Source: a bacterium
Lineage (GTDB): Bacteria > UBA9089 > UBA9088
Direction: 5' to 3'
DNA: 25,410 bases
Assembly: GCA_040756715.1 (NCBI GenBank)
Contig: JBFLYE010000035.1
Coordinates: 1 to 25,410 of the forward strand
Under the pieces are notes generated by a model. It was not told the origin of the DNA, ran no database searches, and saw nothing but the letters and a program-made list of their open reading frames with translations. Position 1 is the first letter of the stretch, and the number at the start of each line of letters is the position of its first letter. A program made the translations under genes and the position numbers. Shown piece by piece: positions 1-6,727 of the stretch.

Positions 1-4
1 TTAA

Positions 5-127
5 GTTTTATAAAATTTTTTCCCTTTTAATTCAAAATTCAACATTCAAAATTCATAATTTTATAAAGTTTTCCTTAAGATTATCTAAACCCATACATTT
101 TGTAAAGCGTTATGGAATTAACTATAA
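5..127 (-). repeat. Terminal repeat, family B, left copy
   Basis: This stretch is the reverse complement of 25288-25410, with a single mismatch at base 91 (122 of 123 identical). It contains four 7-bp units of the TTCAAAA type at 31-58, an AT-rich TTTTATAA stretch, and the end motif CTAAACCCATAC at 85-96, a one-base variant of CTAAACACATAC found in the other repeats. A third, internally deleted copy lies at 3161-3280. No coding potential is seen. Its presence at both window ends in opposite orientation suggests that assembly stopped in this repeat. Confidence 0.9.
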
Positions 128-156
128 ATCCCATACACTATAAACTTTATAACGCA

Positions 157-231
157 ATGAAGCTATCCATTATCAGAAGGCCCTCCTCATTTAAAGGTAG
201 ATATTGCTGCCTTTCTTTATGTCCAAAATGA
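157..231 (+). CDS. Possible 24-aa upstream ORF (leader or Cys-containing peptide)
   Basis: An ATG at 157 opens 24 codons encoding a small basic peptide (begins MKLSIIRR, ends YCCLSLCPK) with three Cys at positions 17, 18 and 22. Its TGA at 229-231 overlaps the ATG at 228 (ATGA), the likely start of the radical SAM gene, so the two could be translationally coupled. TATAAA- and TATAAC-like hexamers lie just upstream. It could be a leader peptide, a precursor peptide for the SPASM enzyme, or chance. No homology is recognised; the support is position and overlap only. Confidence 0.25.
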   Translation: MKLSIIRRPSSFKGRYCCLSLCPK

Positions 232-1250
232 TTAGAGCTACTAGGCTTCTTACCGGCTCTTTTCTAGCAATCCTTCCCTCAAAAATATCAGTTTGGAACC
301 TAACCAGAAAATGCAATCTTTCTTGCAAGCATTGCTATATTGATGCAGGGGAAAATAAAGGGGATGAATTAAGCAAGGAGGAAGCTTTTTATGTTATAGA
401 TGAATTAGCATCTTTGGATTTTAAGGTCTTGCTTTTCTCAGGTGGAGAACCTTTGCTTTATAATTACCTATTTGAGCTTAATACCTATGCAAAAAACAAA
501 GGGATAAAAACCTGCCTTTCCTCAAATGGCTCTCTAATTACCGAGGAGATTGCCATTAAAATAAAAGATGGAGGCTTTGAATATGTTGGAATAAGTATTG
601 ATGGAATAAAAGAAACACACGATAGATTTAGGGGAATTTCTGGTTCATTTGATAAAGCCTTGCAGGGACTGCGAATTTTAAAGAAGCAGGGTGTAAAGAG
701 GGGAATAAGATTTACCTTGACTAAAGAAAATATAGATGAGCTACCAAATGTAATTGGGTTTGCAGAAAATGAGGGAATAGAACGATTCTGCCTCTATCAC
801 CTGATTTATACGGGAAGGGGAAAAGAAGGGATGGATGTGGGAAAAGAAGAGAGAATTAAGGCAATAGAATACCTTATCAAAAGAATAGAAAAGGGGATTA
901 AAATGGAGATATTAACCGTTGCCAACCCTTGTGATGGAATATATCTTTTGAAAAAGAAGCCAGAAATAAAGATAGACAATGGTTGCCAGGCAGGAGAAAG
1001 GATTATAAATATTTCTCCCGAGGGAAATATCTATCCCTGCCAATTTTTTAAAAAATCATTGGGAAATATTAGGGAGAAATCCCTTAAGGAGATTTTAAAA
1101 AATCCATTTTTGGGAAAGCTTAAAAATAGGGAAAATCTTAAAGGCAGGTGCGGAAAATGTGTCTATAAGGAGACCTGTGGTGGCTGTAGGGTAAGGGCTT
1201 ATGCAACAACATCTGATTACTTTGGAGAAGACTTAAGCTGTTATGTTTAA
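228..1250 (+). CDS. Radical SAM/SPASM protein, heme-pathway/peptide-maturase type
   Basis: The protein has the radical SAM cluster motif CNLSCKHC about 30 residues from the start, the SAM-binding FSGGEPL motif some 40 residues later, and a C-terminal SPASM-type Cys-rich region from about residue 250 (GCQAGER, YPCQFF, CGKCVYKETCGGCR, SCY) that should bind further Fe-S clusters. The end, CGGCR-x-RAY followed by a late SCY, resembles NirJ/AhbC/AhbD-like enzymes and SPASM peptide maturases; the substrate cannot be read from sequence. Three starts are possible: TTG 204 with AAAGG six bases upstream, ATG 219, and ATG 228. I prefer 228 because the protein then begins MIRATRLL, like relatives, and overlaps the preceding short ORF by ATGA. 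A RACo-like gene follows 56 bp downstream with its own promoter. It acts in the cytoplasm and needs anaerobic conditions. Confidence 0.8.
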   Translation: MIRATRLLTGSFLAILPSKISVWNLTRKCNLSCKHCYIDAGENKGDELSKEEAFYVIDELASLDFKVLLFSGGEPLLYNYLFELNTYAKNKGIKTCLSSNGSLITEEIAIKIKDGGFEYVGISIDGIKETHDRFRGISGSFDKALQGLRILKKQGVKRGIRFTLTKENIDELPNVIGFAENEGIERFCLYHLIYTGRGKEGMDVGKEERIKAIEYLIKRIEKGIKMEILTVANPCDGIYLLKKKPEIKIDNGCQAGERIINISPEGNIYPCQFFKKSLGNIREKSLKEILKNPFLGKLKNRENLKGRCGKCVYKETCGGCRVRAYATTSDYFGEDLSCYV

Positions 1251-1255
1251 AAACC

Positions 1256-1284
1256 TTGCATAGAAATCTTATGTGCTTTACAAT
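1256..1284 (+). promoter_or_regulatory. Predicted sigma70-type promoter for the RACo-like gene
   Basis: TTGCAT (1256-1261), a 17-bp spacer and TACAAT (1279-1284) precede the ATG at 1307 by a leader of about 16 nt. It lies in the short gap after the radical SAM gene, so the second gene can be transcribed alone. Confidence 0.5.
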
Positions 1285-1306
1285 ATTTGCCGATGATTCT
1301 TAAAGA

Positions 1307-3154
1307 ATGTTTAAAATTACCTTTGAGCCATCAAAAAGGGGGATAGAGATAGATGAGAAAGAGACAATTCTTTCCGCAATAACAAAATCATCTTTATTTA
1401 TCCCAGCAGGGTGTGGTGGTCTTGGAACCTGTGGAAAATGTAGGGTTATCCTTGAGGAAGGAAGTGTTTTTCCCGAAGCAAAAAAAGGTGATTTTATCCT
1501 TGCCTGCCAGGTAAAACCAAAATCAGAGCTTAAAATAAGAATTCCAGAGTTTTCTCCTATATTAGACAAAAATGTTTTAAAAAATGGCTTTTTATTTCAA
1601 GATCCAACCCTTATCCAGAAATTCAATCTTTCTCCTTTAATTGAAAAGAGATACATTGAGCTTGCTCCTCCCACAAAGGATGACAATATTGATGATGTAG
1701 GAAGGATAAAGAAAGGCCTTGGCTTAGATTATGAAATTTCATTTGATTGCTTAAAAACCATTTCAAAAGAATTGAGGAAGGATAATTTTAAAATAACAGC
1801 AACTATGAGGGATAAAGAGATAATTAGAATAGAGGGAGGGGATAGAGAAAAAAGCCATTATGCCTTATCTTTTGACATTGGAACAACCTCTGTCTATGGA
1901 AGGCTTCTTGATTTAAGGAATAAAAGTGTTCTTGCCGAAGCTTCAGATTATAACAAACAAATTATCTACGGCGATGATGTTATCACAAGGATTATTTATT
2001 CACAAAAGAATGATGGGCTTTACGCTCTCCAAAGCAAGGTTGTTGAAACAATGGAAGGAATAATCAATGAGCTTCTTTATGAGACAAAAATAGAGAAAGA
2101 TGAGATTTCTTACATTGTCTGTGCTGGAAATACAACAATGACACATTTATTGCTTGGCATAGACCCAAAGTACATAAGGGAAGAGCCTTATGTTCCAGCA
2201 TTTGCAAGCTCTATTCCAATTGAGGCAGAATCTATTGGCCTTAAATTTAGCTCTTCAGCCCTTCTTTATACCATTCCCCTTGTTTCTTCATACATTGGAG
2301 GTGATATAACCGGAGGCATTGTTGCCTGCGGTATTGCAAAATCCCCTCTTCTTACCCTCTATGTTGATTTAGGAACAAATGGCGAGATTGTTTTGGGAAA
2401 TTCTGATTTTCTCCTTTCAGCTTCCACATCAGCAGGTCCTGCCTTTGAGGGAGGAGGAATTAAATGTGGAATGAGGGCACAAAGGGGAGCAATTGATGAG
2501 ATTGTAATAGATAGAATGGGAGAGCCTGAAATTACTACCATTGGAGGGATAAAGCCAAGGGGAATATGTGGGGCAGGCATTATTGAGATATTAGCCCAGA
2601 TGCTTTTTTCTGGAATAATAAACCAAAAGGGTAAGTTTTCGCCAAAAATAGAAAATAAAAGGATAAGGGAGAAGGAATATGTTATTGCCAATGCTTTTGA
2701 AACATTAAACAATGAGGAGCTTGTAATCACAGAGGCTGATATTGATAACATAATGAGGGCAAAGGCGGCAATATTTGCGGGAATATCTGTTCTTCTTAAA
2801 ACAGCAGGGATGAAGCCAAATAATATTGAAAGGGTGATCATTGCAGGAAATCTTGGCTCTCACATTATTCCAGAAAAAGCAATTCAAATTGGCTTATTTC
2901 CCGAGATACCTTTGGATAGATTCCATTTCTTTGGAAATGGCTCTTTAATTGGAGCAACCCTTATGGCTTTTTCAAAAGAGATAATGGAGGAGATAGAGAA
3001 AACGGCAAATTCCATTACCAATATAGAGCTTTCCAATTCTTCTGATTTTATGAATGAATACATTGCCTCTCTGTTTATTCCACATACAGAGAGAGAGAAA
3101 TTCCCGAAGACCTGGGAGAAAATAAAGGAATTGGTATTTACTTCCCTTCGGTAA
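1307..3154 (+). CDS. Ferredoxin/ASKHA protein (DUF4445), RACo/AcsV-like reductive activator of corrinoid proteins
   Basis: This 615-aa protein starts with a plant-type [2Fe-2S] domain with Cys36, Cys42, Cys45 and Cys67 (C-x5-C-x2-C-x21-C). A linker follows, then an actin/Hsp70-like ATPase (ASKHA) region from about residue 185 (FDIGTTS, later LYVDLGTNGEI, VIIAGNLGSH). This order is that of RACo, which uses ATP to drive reduction of inactive Co(II) corrinoid protein back to Co(I). In Wood-Ljungdahl organisms the partner is the corrinoid iron-sulfur protein (gene acsV); in others it is a methyltransferase corrinoid protein. No corrinoid protein or methyltransferase lies next to it, so the partner is unknown. 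The CooC/AcsF-like gene at 19107 makes the Wood-Ljungdahl reading more likely. Cytoplasmic. Confidence 0.85.
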   Translation: MFKITFEPSKRGIEIDEKETILSAITKSSLFIPAGCGGLGTCGKCRVILEEGSVFPEAKKGDFILACQVKPKSELKIRIPEFSPILDKNVLKNGFLFQDPTLIQKFNLSPLIEKRYIELAPPTKDDNIDDVGRIKKGLGLDYEISFDCLKTISKELRKDNFKITATMRDKEIIRIEGGDREKSHYALSFDIGTTSVYGRLLDLRNKSVLAEASDYNKQIIYGDDVITRIIYSQKNDGLYALQSKVVETMEGIINELLYETKIEKDEISYIVCAGNTTMTHLLLGIDPKYIREEPYVPAFASSIPIEAESIGLKFSSSALLYTIPLVSSYIGGDITGGIVACGIAKSPLLTLYVDLGTNGEIVLGNSDFLLSASTSAGPAFEGGGIKCGMRAQRGAIDEIVIDRMGEPEITTIGGIKPRGICGAGIIEILAQMLFSGIINQKGKFSPKIENKRIREKEYVIANAFETLNNEELVITEADIDNIMRAKAAIFAGISVLLKTAGMKPNNIERVIIAGNLGSHIIPEKAIQIGLFPEIPLDRFHFFGNGSLIGATLMAFSKEIMEEIEKTANSITNIELSNSSDFMNEYIASLFIPHTEREKFPKTWEKIKELVFTSLR

Positions 3155-3160
3155 GAGAAC

Positions 3161-3280
3161 TATAGTTAATTCCATAACGCTTTATAAAATTTTGAATTAA
3201 AAGGGGAAAAATTTTATAAAACTTCCCCTTTTCAATTCAAAATTTAGAATTCAAAATTTCTTAAACAGCTAAACACATAC
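3161..3280. repeat. Family B repeat, internally deleted copy
   Basis: The first 25 bases (TATAGTTAATTCCATAACGC and onward) match the outer part of the terminal repeats. The sequence then jumps from CTTTATAAAAT straight to TTTTGAATTAAAAGGGG, which omits about 65 bp present in the terminal copies; the two junction sequences are similar (CTTTACAAAAT and CTTTATAAAAT), so recombination between them could have made the deletion. The distal end is CTAAACACATAC at 3269-3280, the same end motif as the MITEs. Heptamers of TTCAAAA type occupy 3236-3256. Confidence 0.75.
3188..3244. terminator. Long hairpin between convergent genes, possible bidirectional terminator
   Basis: The arm at 3188-3208 and the arm at 3223-3244 are complementary over about 21 bp with one bulged base; the loop is AAATTTTATAAAAC. 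It lies between the convergent RACo-like and asd genes. It is part of repeat family B, and the terminal copies stop exactly in the loop. The arms hold AAAAGGGG/CCCCTTTT tracts, so termination both ways is plausible but inferred. Confidence 0.5.
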
Positions 3281-3303
3281 TTTTTTAAGTATAAATTCGC
3301 GAT

Positions 3304-4290
3304 TTACAATTTCTCTGCTATCTGGATAGCGTTTAAGGCTGCACCCTTAAGAAGTTGGTCTCCTACAACCCATAGCCATATTCCATTTTTAATTGTCCTG
3401 TCCTTTCTTATTCTTCCTACAAATACAGGAAATTTCTCTGATGCATCTACGGGCATTGGCCATCTATTTTTTTCCCTCTCCTCCAATATCTCAACTCCGG
3501 AAGCATTCTCAAGGATTTTATAAATGTCATCAATATTTGCCTCTTTGGAAAGCTCAATGTTTATTGCTAAAGAATGTGCCCTTAAAATGGGAACCCTAAC
3601 ACAGGTTATGGTTATATTAAAGCTTGAATCATGAAAAATCTTTCTTGTCTCCTGAATTACCTTATTCTCCTCCTCGCAATAGCCATCATCTTGCATTGGG
3701 CTGTTGTGGGGAAATAGATTGAATGCATATTGAAATGGAAATACCCTCCTCTCATAAGGCTTATTTGTAAGGATTGCCATTGTCTCCTCCTTAAGCTCTA
3801 ACATTGCAGAATATCCTGCACCAGATGCAGCCTGGTATGAGCAAGAAACAATCCTCGCTACCCCATATTTCTTATGTATTGGCCATACAGGAAGGCTTAA
3901 AATAATGGTTGTGCAATTTGGGTTAGCAATTATCCCTTTGTGCGATGCTAGATCCTCTGGATTTATCTCAGGAATAACCAAAGGAACATCGGGTTCCATC
4001 CTAAATGCCGATGAATTATCAATCACAATGCAGCCAGAGGAGACAGCATAATGAGCAAATTCTTTGGAAATTTTAGAGCCTGCAGAAAAAAGGGCAATAT
4101 CTATTCCTTCAAAGGAATCCCTTTCTAATTTTCTAACCTCAATTTTATCTTTTTTGAATTCTATTGTTTTCCCAGCAGACCTTTCTGATGCCAATAAAAC
4201 AAGGGAATCTAATGGAAACGCCCTTTTTTCAAGAACCTTTACCATTTCCATCCCAACCGCGCCCGTTGCTCCAACCACAGCTACCTTCAT
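3304..4290 (-). CDS. asd: Aspartate-semialdehyde dehydrogenase
   Basis: The enzyme reduces aspartyl-4-phosphate to aspartate-semialdehyde with NADPH, the branch step to lysine/diaminopimelate, threonine and methionine. Evidence: the nucleotide-binding GATGAVG loop at residues 8-14, the catalytic Cys126 in NPNCTT, the CSYQAASGAG stretch at about 149-158, and the late RAHS with the conserved His. At 328 residues it has normal family length. The start is fixed by the MKVAVVGATG beginning. A TAAAAT hexamer at 4297-4302 sits six bases before the ATG with no room for a Shine-Dalgarno site, which suggests a leaderless mRNA. It is monocistronic here and convergent with the RACo-like gene. Confidence 0.95.
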   Translation of the reverse strand: MKVAVVGATGAVGMEMVKVLEKRAFPLDSLVLLASERSAGKTIEFKKDKIEVRKLERDSFEGIDIALFSAGSKISKEFAHYAVSSGCIVIDNSSAFRMEPDVPLVIPEINPEDLASHKGIIANPNCTTIILSLPVWPIHKKYGVARIVSCSYQAASGAGYSAMLELKEETMAILTNKPYERRVFPFQYAFNLFPHNSPMQDDGYCEEENKVIQETRKIFHDSSFNITITCVRVPILRAHSLAINIELSKEANIDDIYKILENASGVEILEEREKNRWPMPVDASEKFPVFVGRIRKDRTIKNGIWLWVVGDQLLKGAALNAIQIAEKL

Positions 4291-4296
4291 AAAAAG

Positions 4297-4302
4297 ATTT
4301 TA
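4297..4302 (-). promoter_or_regulatory. -10 element directly upstream of asd (leaderless start)
   Basis: TAAAAT on the minus strand is followed by six bases and then the asd ATG. No good -35 hexamer is seen at the right distance. The same 6-nt geometry occurs at trpD, DUF763 and rpmG. Confidence 0.4.
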
Positions 4303-4320
4303 CAAGATTTAAGAGCAAAA

Positions 4321-4352
4321 ATTCCTAAATCCTTAAATTTCTAAATTCCTCC
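4321..4352. repeat. Octamer microrepeat (four units)
   Basis: Four 8-bp units, ATTCCTAA, ATCCTTAA, ATTTCTAA and ATTCCTCC, stand in tandem just before the degenerate tRNA-Gln end copy at 4352. No gene overlaps it. Confidence 0.7.
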
Positions 4353-4470
4353 TGGGGTGCTCTGGATTCTCCCCCAGAATTTTCTAAGGCTCAAAAGATC
4401 GCCAACCCCTTTTTGTCAACAAAATAATAAAATAGAACCGTCCCGTTTTTTGCTGGGGTGCCATATTTCA
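4352..4470 (-). mobile_element. Possible miniature element at the 3' end of tRNA-Gln
   Basis: On the minus strand the intact tRNA-Gln gene is followed by about 92 bp and then a degenerate copy of its 3' end (4352-4378; CTGGGGTGC and a shifted GGATTC recognisable). The last bases before that copy are AGCCTTAGAAAAT (4379-4391). The tRNA-Trp gene has the same 13-mer at the same place (22351-22363). A second exact 11-bp copy of the tRNA terminus (CTGGGGTGCCA) is at 4453-4463. No ORF lies inside. The structure fits a small element inserted at a tRNA 3' end, or its remnant. Confidence 0.4.
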
Positions 4471-4542
4471 CTGGGGTGCCAGGATTCGAACCTGGGAATA
4501 GCAGATCCAAAGTCTGCTGACTTACCGCTTGTCGACACCCCA
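4471..4542 (-). tRNA. tRNA-Gln (anticodon UUG)
   Basis: A 72-nt cloverleaf can be folded: acceptor TGGGGTG/CACCCCA with discriminator G, D-arm GAC-AAGCGGTAA-GTC, anticodon stem GCAGA/TCTGC with loop CTTTGGA (anticodon TTG), and T-arm CCAGG-TTCGAAT-CCTGG. The U1-A72 pair and G73 are typical of bacterial tRNA-Gln. CCA is not encoded. It lies between tsaE and asd on the same strand. Confidence 0.95.
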
Positions 4543-4560
4543 TACAAAATTTATATTTTA

Positions 4561-5064
4561 TCATCCCCTTATGTTTTTCACAAGCTCAATATAATGTTTG
4601 CCCTTGGGAAGGAATAATATTTTACGCCTATTTGTATCTATCTGGTGCTCTGGTCTTCTGGTGCTAGTAGGATGCTCTTCTACATGGCTTATACTTATCT
4701 TAAGGTATTCCTCGGGAAGAAAAGAAACTGCCTTTTCTCCCCATTCAATTACAGAGATACCATTAGAAAACAAAAAATCATCAAAGCCAATATCCTCATT
4801 TTCGGCTATCCTATAGAGGTCAAAATGGTAAAGGGGCATTTTCCCTTTATAAATGTTTAGCAAAAAAAAGCTTGGAGAATTAACAGGTTCCTTTATAGAA
4901 AGCCCCCTTGCTATCCCCTGGATAAATGTTGTCTTTCCAGAACCAAGCTTACCAATTAAAGAGATTACATCCCCCGTGGCAAGAAGAAGAGAAAGCCTTT
5001 CTCCTAAATCCATTGTTTGTGAGGAAGAATGGGTAATTACCTCAAATTTCTCTAAAATGCTCAT
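4561..5064 (-). CDS. tsaE: tRNA threonylcarbamoyladenosine biosynthesis ATPase TsaE
   Basis: TsaE is the P-loop ATPase that works with TsaB/TsaD to make t6A37 in ANN-decoding tRNAs. Evidence: the Walker A motif GKLGSGKTT at about residues 38-46, the SPSFFLLNIY and HFDLYRI stretches, and VIEWGEK. I start at ATG 5064 (MSILEKF), with GAAGGGCT just upstream and a 23-nt overlap with the end of thiL; a longer frame reaches 5112 but would overlap thiL further. Near the C-terminus about 16 residues (EEHPTSTRRPEHQIDTN) interrupt the usual strand-turn-strand; they coincide with an octamer DNA repeat at 4639-4670. Last gene of the thiL unit. Confidence 0.93.
   Translation of the reverse strand: MSILEKFEVITHSSSQTMDLGERLSLLLATGDVISLIGKLGSGKTTFIQGIARGLSIKEPVNSPSFFLLNIYKGKMPLYHFDLYRIAENEDIGFDDFLFSNGISVIEWGEKAVSFLPEEYLKISISHVEEHPTSTRRPEHQIDTNRRKILFLPKGKHYIELVKNIRG
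4639..4670. repeat. In-frame octamer microrepeat inside tsaE
   Basis: The plus strand reads TATCTGGT, GCTCTGGT, CTTCTGGT, GCTAGTAG: three 8-bp units ending CTGGT plus one decayed unit. It encodes the non-conserved segment before RRKILFLPKG of TsaE. Confidence 0.65.
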
Positions 5065-5917
5065 AGCCCTTCGCCTCAATTTTTTCTCCATCAAGAAATA
5101 CCCCTTTTTCATCTACAACCTCACCAATTATGGTGGCAAATTTAGGAAAGGGTGTTTGGGAGGGAAAGGTGAACAAAAGCTCATAGTCATCGCTATAAAT
5201 GACATCATCAAAGCTTGCTCCCTCCTCAATGGGAATTATATCTTTTTTAATAGACATCCCATTATTGCTTGATGTAGAAAGATGGTATAAATCCAAAATC
5301 AGCCCATCAGATATATCAATCATTGATGTTGCAATATCTTTCAAAATCAAACCCTCCTTTATCCTTGGGGTGGGCATAAGATAACGCTTTTTTAAATTTT
5401 CAAACCCTTGCAACCCCTTCTTTAATACCTCTAGCCCCTTTTTTGCACCACCAAGCCTTCCGGTTACACCTATTAGATCACCTGGTTTAGAGCCAGACCT
5501 TGCAATGGGATTTTCTGCACTTCCCAAAATACTTACTGTAATAATAAGTTTCTCAGATTCTATTGTATCGCCACCTACTATTTTCATATCAAACCCTGCT
5601 GCTATATCTTTCATTCCAGCATAAATCTTAAAAATTGCAGAAAGCTCATAATCTCCTGGAACCCCTAAGGCTATTAAGCAATACAAAGGATTCCCTCCCA
5701 TTGCTGCAATATCTGAAATACAAGATGCACAAGAGCGATAACCTATCTCGTAAAATGATGAGAGGCTTGTTAAAAAATGTCTCCCCTCAACTGATGTATC
5801 GCAACAAAAAAGTAGGCCTTTGTCTTTCTGGGGAATAATATAGGCATCCTCGCCTATGGGAAGGGTTTTTTTAAGGTTTTCAAGAAGGCAAAATTCGCCT
5901 ATTTTAGAAAGCCTCAT
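5042..5917 (-). CDS. thiL: Thiamine-monophosphate kinase
   Basis: ThiL phosphorylates thiamine phosphate to the active cofactor thiamine diphosphate in the cytoplasm. Evidence: the N-terminal IGEDAY (usually GDDAA), CDTSVEGRHF, the SDIAAMGGNP signature, KIVGGDT, GVTGRLGGAKKGLEVL and MIDISDGLILDLYHL. The 291 residues are slightly short for the family (about 300-330), with a compact C-terminal end. It overlaps the BFN-family gene upstream by ATGA and tsaE downstream by 23 nt, so the three are probably cotranslated. No other thiamine genes are in the window. Confidence 0.93.
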   Translation of the reverse strand: MRLSKIGEFCLLENLKKTLPIGEDAYIIPQKDKGLLFCCDTSVEGRHFLTSLSSFYEIGYRSCASCISDIAAMGGNPLYCLIALGVPGDYELSAIFKIYAGMKDIAAGFDMKIVGGDTIESEKLIITVSILGSAENPIARSGSKPGDLIGVTGRLGGAKKGLEVLKKGLQGFENLKKRYLMPTPRIKEGLILKDIATSMIDISDGLILDLYHLSTSSNNGMSIKKDIIPIEEGASFDDVIYSDDYELLFTFPSQTPFPKFATIIGEVVDEKGVFLDGEKIEAKGYEHFREI

Positions 5918-6381
5918 AAAAAATCAGAGGGATTTAGGTTTTTAAGCTCTTCTTTAAACCTTAAAACCTCCTCATCACTAATAGGTGTTTGCTTAAAAGA
6001 ATTTATAAACTTTATAGATTTGTCTACAAATATAGGAGAATTTGTCCGCAAAGCCAGGGCTATTCCATCTGATGGCCTTGAATCAATCTCTATAAAACCT
6101 CCATTCTTGGAAACAATAAGCTTTGCATAGTATGTATTATCTGAAATATGGGTGATGATTACACGCTTAAGCTCTCCACCAAGGTTTATAAGAATATCCT
6201 TAAGGAGGTCGTGGGTCATTGGTCTTGGTGTCATTATTCCCTCTAAGGCAAAGAGTATTGATTGTGCTTCAAGCAGACCAACCCATATAGGAAGCTCTCT
6301 TTCCTCTTTATCCTTCAGGATAATAATGGGCATATTGGTTATACTATCCAATGCTACACCAGAGACAGACACCTCAACCAT
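5914..6381 (-). CDS. Bifunctional nuclease family protein (BFN, DUF151)
   Basis: The 155-aa protein carries the DUF151 pattern: VSGVALDSITNMPIIILKD, LPIWVGLLEAQSI, RPMTHDLL and SRPSDGIALALR. Family members are small, often dimeric proteins; some plant and bacterial ones show DNase/RNase activity, but the role of most is unknown. The start overlaps the response-regulator gene by 8 nt and the stop overlaps thiL by 4 nt, so it belongs to a tightly packed operon. The position next to a response regulator is noteworthy, but no function follows from it. Confidence 0.88.
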   Translation of the reverse strand: MVEVSVSGVALDSITNMPIIILKDKEERELPIWVGLLEAQSILFALEGIMTPRPMTHDLLKDILINLGGELKRVIITHISDNTYYAKLIVSKNGGFIEIDSRPSDGIALALRTNSPIFVDKSIKFINSFKQTPISDEEVLRFKEELKNLNPSDFL

Positions 6382-6727
6382 TTTTAAGAACCTCCTCTAT
6401 TCTATTTGTAAATCCCTTTGGGTCAAATGGCTTTAAAAAGAACCTTTTTGTGCTAACAAGCTCCTTGGGAACATCATTTTCATTTACTATTCCAGAGACA
6501 ATAACAAACTTTGTCTTATCCTTTAGCCTCTCATAAATCTCCAAGCCACTTAATTTTGGCATTTTTACATCGCAGATTACTAGCTCTGGTTTTTCTTCTT
6601 CGAATATCCTAATACACGATTCTCCATCATTCGCTAGAATTACCTCAAAATTAGCCAATTCAAGGATAAGCTTTAAGAATAACCTTATCTCATCTTCGTC
6701 CTCTGCTACAAGAATCTTTTTTTTCAT
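6374..6727 (-). CDS. Single-domain response regulator (CheY-like receiver)
   Basis: The 117-aa protein is one receiver domain with no output domain. The acidic pocket EDED at about residues 9-12, the phospho-acceptor Asp53 in LVICDVKMP, a Ser in FVIVSG and the conserved Lys in FFLKPFD are all present. It must act by protein contact, like CheY, or relay phosphate. No histidine kinase lies in the window. Its start overlaps the PorV-like stop by one base and its end overlaps the BFN gene, so it is translated with both. Confidence 0.93.
   Translation of the reverse strand: MKKKILVAEDEDEIRLFLKLILELANFEVILANDGESCIRIFEEEKPELVICDVKMPKLSGLEIYERLKDKTKFVIVSGIVNENDVPKELVSTKRFFLKPFDPKGFTNRIEEVLKNG

Noticed and set aside
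2359-2841. 160-codon frame antisense to the RACo-like gene
   Set aside because: It reflects the coding bias of the opposite strand; no family features or ribosome site.
4561-5112. Longer start for tsaE at 5112 or 5091
   Set aside because: It would overlap thiL by about 50-70 nt and adds a basic stretch not typical of TsaE; ATG 5064 has a ribosome site and fits the family start.
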